From Stenotrophomonas_A sp002429615 (lineage in GTDB: Bacteria > Pseudomonadota > Gammaproteobacteria > Xanthomonadales > Xanthomonadaceae), in contig DALZZL010000152.1 of the NCBI GenBank assembly GCA_031987425.1, positions 1 through 8,877 of the forward strand: a stretch of 8,877 nt of DNA, written 5' to 3'. A program made the translations under genes and the position numbers. Under the pieces are notes generated by a model. The model saw only the letters and a list, made by a program, of their open reading frames with translations, searched no databases and was not told where the DNA came from. Shown here one piece after another: positions 5,055 to 8,877 of this stretch; within the stretch, counting starts at the first letter, position 1; the number at the start of each line of letters is the position of its first letter.

Positions 5055-6905
5055 ATGACGGACGTCGTGGCGCATCGTGCGCTGATCGAAAGGCTGGAAG
5101 TGGAAGCGGTGCAGGCGCCGGGCCGCTATCGCGCCAAGGTGGCGCTGCTGGCGCTGGCCGGCTTCGCGGTGCTGGGCGGGTCCCTGCTGCTGGCGCTGGG
5201 GGTCTCGCTGGGGCTGGTGCTGCTGCTGGTGGCGATCAGCCCGCTGCTGCTGCTGAAGCTGTTCAAGATCGTGTGGATTCCGGTCGCCTTCGGCTGGATG
5301 CTGCTGCGCAGCCTGTGGATCCGCTTCGAAGCGCCCTGGGGATACCGCCTGGGCAAGCACGAGGCGCCGGCCCTGCAGGCCGAGGTGGAGCGCCTGCGCC
5401 GGCAGACCGGCGCGCCGCGCCTGCACGGCATCATCATCAACCGCGAGCTCAACGCCGCCGCGGCCACCGTGCCGCGCGCGCTGGGCCTGTTCGGCCATCG
5501 TTACTACCTGGTGCTCGGCCTGCCGCTGATGCAGGCGCTGGACCCGCAGCAGTTCGCCTCGGTCATCGCCCACGAGTTCGGGCACTTTGGTGGGGGCCAC
5601 GGCCGGTTCGGCGGCTGGGTGTACCGCGTGCGGGCCAGCTGGGACCGCGTGCTGGCCCAGCTGCAGGCACGCCGTTCGTGGACCAGTGGCCTGTTCGTGC
5701 GCTTCTTCCGCTGGTATGCGCCGTATTTCAACGCCTACAGCTTCGTGCTGGCGCGCAATCAGGAATACCAGGCCGACGCGATGGCCGCCCGCGTGGCCGG
5801 TGCGCGCGTGGCCGGCGATGCGCTGATCCGGGTGAACCTGGGCAGCGAGCGGCTTTCGCAGGACTTCTGGCCGGGCCTGCAACGCCGCGACGCGGTCGAG
5901 GCGGCGCCGCCGATGCTGATGTACCGCGACATGGCCGACAGCCTGCGCCAGCCGCACGAGGACGACGCGCGCCGCCTGCAGCGCATGCTGGCGCGCCCGC
6001 CGGGCCACGATGACACCCATCCGACGCTGGCCCAGCGCCTGTCCGCGCTGGCCGTGGCGCCGGCGCTGGTGCCGCCGCCGGTGCGCAGTTTCGCCGAGGC
6101 CTACCTGGGCGAGCTGCTGCCGCAGCTGGAGCAGGACTTCAGCGAGCAGTGGCGGCGCCAGGTCGAGCTGGACTGGCGTGAAAGCCATCGCCAGCGGGCC
6201 GCCGATGCGGAGCGGCTGTTCGCGCTGGAAGCGATGGAGGTCCGCGATGCCGAGGCCACCGTCGAGCACGCCCGGCTGAGCGAGGCGCTGGTGCCCGGCG
6301 TGGATGCGCTGGCGCTGTACCGCCAGGCGCTGACGCAGGCGCCGTCGGACCCGTTCGTGCATTTCCGCCTCGGGGTGCTGATGCTGGAGGCGGACAACGC
6401 CGCCGGCGTGGCCCACCTGCGCCGGGCGATCAGCCTGGACCCGCAATGCCGCCAAGCCGCGCTGCAGCACCTGTCCTGGTACTACCGCGAGCGCGGCGAC
6501 ACGGCCGGCCAGGACGAGATCGCGATGGAATGGCAGCAGATGCAGGACGCGCGCCTACGTGGGCACCATGCGCGCAACGAGCTGGGCGCCAAGGACCAGT
6601 TCCTCGCCCACGACCTCGACGCGGAGACAGTGGACGACCTGCGCGGCGTGCTGGACGCCCAGGGCAGCGTTTCCCAGGCCTGGTTGGCACGCAAGCAGCT
6701 GCCTGGCGACGACGGTGGCGTTCCGCACTACGTGCTGCTGGTGGCCTGGCGCGGACTGCTCTATAGCGAGGACAGCCGCCTCAAGAAGCTGGTGGAGGCG
6801 ATCGAGCTGCCGGGCACCTTCATCGTCTTCGCCGGCAGCCGCCAGTACCGCGCGGTGGCGCGGCGCCTGCGCAAGGCGGTGGGGGTCCCCGTTTACCGCA
6901 AGTAG
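5055..6905 (+). CDS. Membrane-anchored M48-family zinc metallopeptidase with TPR-like segment
   Basis: A protein of 616 residues. Seen: a basic N-terminus, then two or three hydrophobic stretches at about 29-84. The M48 core follows, with the zinc motif HEFGH (173-177, catalytic Glu174), the third-ligand helix around RNQEYQAD (234-241, Glu237 and Asp241), and HPTLAQRL (322-329) near the end of the domain. A helical charged stretch covers about 350-410. A TPR-like pair at about 416-466 reads ALYRQALTQAPSDPFVHFRLG and continues to RRAISLDPQ. The last 110 or so residues form a separate domain I do not recognise with confidence. Known: M48 enzymes (HtpX, BepA) degrade damaged or misassembled proteins; BepA also couples M48 to TPRs but is periplasmic and lacks membrane helices. 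The hydrophobic hairpin resembles HtpX, suggesting a cytoplasm-facing protease, which is inference. The gene lies between divergent speE and co-directional speA, 53 bp before speA. Confidence 0.88.
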   Translation: MTDVVAHRALIERLEVEAVQAPGRYRAKVALLALAGFAVLGGSLLLALGVSLGLVLLLVAISPLLLLKLFKIVWIPVAFGWMLLRSLWIRFEAPWGYRLGKHEAPALQAEVERLRRQTGAPRLHGIIINRELNAAAATVPRALGLFGHRYYLVLGLPLMQALDPQQFASVIAHEFGHFGGGHGRFGGWVYRVRASWDRVLAQLQARRSWTSGLFVRFFRWYAPYFNAYSFVLARNQEYQADAMAARVAGARVAGDALIRVNLGSERLSQDFWPGLQRRDAVEAAPPMLMYRDMADSLRQPHEDDARRLQRMLARPPGHDDTHPTLAQRLSALAVAPALVPPPVRSFAEAYLGELLPQLEQDFSEQWRRQVELDWRESHRQRAADAERLFALEAMEVRDAEATVEHARLSEALVPGVDALALYRQALTQAPSDPFVHFRLGVLMLEADNAAGVAHLRRAISLDPQCRQAALQHLSWYYRERGDTAGQDEIAMEWQQMQDARLRGHHARNELGAKDQFLAHDLDAETVDDLRGVLDAQGSVSQAWLARKQLPGDDGGVPHYVLLVAWRGLLYSEDSRLKKLVEAIELPGTFIVFAGSRQYRAVARRLRKAVGVPVYRK

Positions 6906-6919
6906 CCATGGGAGGTAGG

Positions 6920-6925
6920 TAGAAT
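6920..6925 (+). promoter_or_regulatory. Candidate -10 element of speA
   Basis: TAGAAT matches TATAAT at 5 of 6, is followed by GCGCG, and lies 33 bases before the speA ATG, just after the M48 stop. The -35 region would fall in the last codons of the M48 gene, where TTTACC (6892-6897) is too far away (22 bp) for a standard spacer. The element suggests speA has its own promoter besides any read-through. Confidence 0.5.
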
Positions 6926-6958
6926 GCGCGTCCCCTGCGCCTGCCCCTGGAAACGCCC

Positions 6959-8845
6959 ATGACCTGGTCCATCGACCAAGCCCGCAAGACCTACTCGATC
7001 CCGCACTGGGCCGATGGGTATTTCGACGTCGACGCGGCCGGGCACGTGGTGGTCAGGCCGACTGGTGCCGAGGGCCCGGCGGTGTCGCTGCCGGAGGTGG
7101 TGGACGCCGCCCGCGCGTCCGGTGCCAAGCTGCCGCTGCTGGTGCGCTTCCCCGACATCCTCGGCCAGCGCCTGGGCAAGCTGCAGACCGCCTTCGGCCA
7201 GGCCCAGGCCGACTGGGACTACGCCGGCGGCTACACCGCCGTGTATCCGATCAAGGTCAACCAGCATCGCGGCGTTGCCGGCACGCTGGCCTCGCACCAC
7301 GGCGAGGGCTTCGGCCTGGAAGCCGGCAGCAAGCCGGAGCTGATGGCGGTGCTGGCGCTGTCGCGCCCGGGCGGGCTGATCGTCTGCAACGGCTACAAGG
7401 ACCGCGAGTACATCCGCCTGGCGCTGATCGGCCGCAAGCTCGGCCTGCAGACCTTCATCGTCATCGAGAAACCGTCCGAGCTGAAGCTGGTGCTGGAAGA
7501 GGCGCGCCGCCTCGACGTCAAGCCGGGCCTGGGCGTGCGCATGCGCCTGGCCTCGCTGGGAGCGGGCAAGTGGCAGAACAGTGGCGGTGACAAGGCCAAG
7601 TTCGGGCTGTCGCCGCGCCAGGTGCTGGACCTGTGGAAGTCGCTGCGCGATACCGAATACGCCGACTGCCTGAACCTGCTGCACTTCCACATGGGCTCGC
7701 AGATCTCCAACGTGCGCGACATCGCCAACGGCATGCGCGAGGCGACCCGCTATTTCGTCGAGCTCTCGCGCCTGGGCGCGAAGATCAGCCACGTCGACGT
7801 CGGCGGCGGGCTGGGCATCGACTACGAAGGCACCCGTTCGCGCAGCTACTGCTCGATCAACTATGGGCTGCATTCCTACGCCAGCAACATCGTGCAGCCG
7901 CTGGCCAGCGCCTGCGAGGAGCATGGCCTGCCGCAGCCGCGCATCGTCACCGAATGCGGCCGCGCGATGACCGCGCACCATGCGGTGCTGATCGCCAACG
8001 TGTCCGAAGTGGAGCAGGCGCCGGAAGGCCGCGTGCCGGATGCGCACGACGACGAGCCGGCGGCGATCCGCCACCTGCGCGAGATCCACGAGGAACTGGA
8101 CGTGCGCCCGGCGGTGGAACTGTTCCAGGAAGCACAGCATTTCCACGCCGAGGGCCTGGCCGCCTATGCGCTTGGCCAGATCGACCTGGTGCACCGCGCG
8201 CGCATCGACGACCTGTTCTATGCCATCGCCCATGGCGTGCGCGCGCGCCTGAGCTTCGACGAGAAGAGCCACCGCCCGCTGCTGGATGAACTCAACGAGC
8301 GCCTGGTCGACAAGTATTTCGTCAACTTCAGCGTGTTCGAGTCGATCCCGGACGTGTGGGCGATCGACCAGGTGTTCCCGATCGTGCCGATCGAGCGCCT
8401 GGACGAGGCGCCGGAGCGTCGTGGCGTGGTCTGCGACATGACCTGCGACTCGGACGGCATGGTCAAGACCTATGTCGAGAACGAGAGCCTGGACACCTCG
8501 CTGCCGCTGCACGCGCTGCGGGCCGGCGAGTCCTACCGGATCGGCTTCTTCCTGGTGGGTGCCTACCAGGAAATCCTCGGCGACATCCACAACCTGTTCG
8601 GCGACACCGATGCGGTGGAGGTGGCCGTGGATGGCGGCGGCTACCGCATCGCGCAGCAGCGTCGTGGCGATACCACCGACGTGATGCTCGACTACGTGGG
8701 CTATCGCCTCGACGACCTGCGCGCGACATATGCCGGGCGCATCGCCGCCGCGCAGCTGCCGGCGACCCAGGCGCAAGAGCTGGCCGACGCGCTGGAAGCC
8801 GGCCTCACCGGCTACACCTACCTGTCGGACGAACCGCTGGCCTGA
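6959..8845 (+). CDS. speA: Biosynthetic arginine decarboxylase (PLP-dependent)
   Basis: A complete enzyme of 628 residues (E. coli SpeA is 658). It decarboxylates L-arginine to agmatine, the first step of the arginine route to putrescine. Seen, for a fold III (alanine racemase-like) decarboxylase: the cofactor lysine in VYPIKVNQHR (Lys99), HFHMGSQ (242-248), the phosphate-binding glycine loop VDVGGGLGIDYEG (279-291), and TECGRAMTAHHA (331-342). The C-terminal substrate site is DMTCDSDG (493-500, Cys496), with GAYQEILGDIHNLFGD at 534-549. The ATG at 6959 gives a xanthomonad-like N-terminus (MTWSIDQARKTYSIPHW), and GGAAA begins eleven bases before it. It starts 53 bp after the M48 gene and has its own candidate -10. 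It is unlike the inducible acid-stress AdiA, which is a different fold. Agmatinase (speB) or aguA/aguB, needed for the next step, are not in the window; the last 32 bases after the stop show nothing identifiable. Confidence 0.97.
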   Translation: MTWSIDQARKTYSIPHWADGYFDVDAAGHVVVRPTGAEGPAVSLPEVVDAARASGAKLPLLVRFPDILGQRLGKLQTAFGQAQADWDYAGGYTAVYPIKVNQHRGVAGTLASHHGEGFGLEAGSKPELMAVLALSRPGGLIVCNGYKDREYIRLALIGRKLGLQTFIVIEKPSELKLVLEEARRLDVKPGLGVRMRLASLGAGKWQNSGGDKAKFGLSPRQVLDLWKSLRDTEYADCLNLLHFHMGSQISNVRDIANGMREATRYFVELSRLGAKISHVDVGGGLGIDYEGTRSRSYCSINYGLHSYASNIVQPLASACEEHGLPQPRIVTECGRAMTAHHAVLIANVSEVEQAPEGRVPDAHDDEPAAIRHLREIHEELDVRPAVELFQEAQHFHAEGLAAYALGQIDLVHRARIDDLFYAIAHGVRARLSFDEKSHRPLLDELNERLVDKYFVNFSVFESIPDVWAIDQVFPIVPIERLDEAPERRGVVCDMTCDSDGMVKTYVENESLDTSLPLHALRAGESYRIGFFLVGAYQEILGDIHNLFGDTDAVEVAVDGGGYRIAQQRRGDTTDVMLDYVGYRLDDLRATYAGRIAAAQLPATQAQELADALEAGLTGYTYLSDEPLA

Positions 8846-8877
8846 GCCCGGGCGCGCGGCGCACGCTCGCGCGGCAG

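Noticed and set aside
5001..6470. 489-codon open frame on the minus strand opposite the M48 gene
   Set aside because: The product is dominated by Arg, Gln and His with no domain-like pattern, while the plus strand encodes a clear M48 protease.
6893..8776. Long open frame (627 codons) on the minus strand opposite speA
   Set aside because: It is a mirror of speA, caused by strong G/C preference at third positions; the translation is His/Arg/Gln-rich and low in complexity, and speA on the other strand has every catalytic motif.
8846..8877. GC-rich CGCGCG repeats after speA, considered as a terminator stem
   Set aside because: The window ends before any T-run could be seen, so there is not enough sequence to judge.
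1..8877. Mobile elements, CRISPR, toxin-antitoxin or defence genes
   Set aside because: All sizeable stretches are explained by core genes of uniform composition; no transposase, repeat array, integrase or tRNA edge was seen.

Overview
The window is GC-rich core chromosome (most third codon positions are G or C) from a gammaproteobacterium, very probably family Xanthomonadaceae (Xanthomonas, Stenotrophomonas, Pseudoxanthomonas or a relative). The family call rests on two things: the form of the spermidine synthase (GGGDCG cofactor loop, YYTAHLH near the C-terminus) and the overall character of SpeA and SpeE, which match my memory of xanthomonad proteins. No database was searched, so genus is left open. 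I see no insertion sequence, phage gene, tRNA, rRNA, CRISPR array or attachment site.

Layout. Positions 1-1531 (minus strand) hold comM, cut by the left window edge, preceded 21 bp upstream by ubiK; the two look like an operon. A 150-bp divergent gap follows, with candidate back-to-back promoters and an inverted repeat. On the plus strand is a PII signalling gene (glnK/glnB type, 1682-2020), which meets a convergent minus-strand gene for a small RIO/Kdo-kinase-like protein (2038-2697) with only 17 bp between the stop codons. After a 171-bp AT-richer gap (candidate terminator plus promoter) come two minus-strand genes 10 bp apart and probably co-transcribed: speE (spermidine synthase, 4052-4909) and then a YbjJ-like MFS transporter (2869-4041). 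A second divergent gap of 145 bp separates speE from plus-strand genes for a membrane-anchored M48 metallopeptidase with a TPR-like segment (5055-6905) and speA (biosynthetic arginine decarboxylase, 6959-8845).

How the genes may work together. SpeA makes agmatine from arginine and SpeE makes spermidine from putrescine and decarboxylated S-adenosylmethionine, so the right half is a polyamine locus. The agmatine-to-putrescine enzymes and SpeD are not in this window. The MFS gene behind speE could export a polyamine or related compound, and the M48 gene between the two spe genes may simply be a bystander; both are inferences from position. speE and speA share an almost identical -10-like element with a GC-rich downstream stretch (TANAATGCGCG), which suggests similar basal promoters. 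The left half is a set of unrelated housekeeping genes: DNA uptake/recombination (ComM), ubiquinone synthesis (UbiK) and nitrogen sensing (PII).

I did not find evidence of a new multi-gene system. The least explained items are the small kinase-like protein, the C-terminal region of the M48 protein, and the short symmetric sequences in the two divergent gaps.
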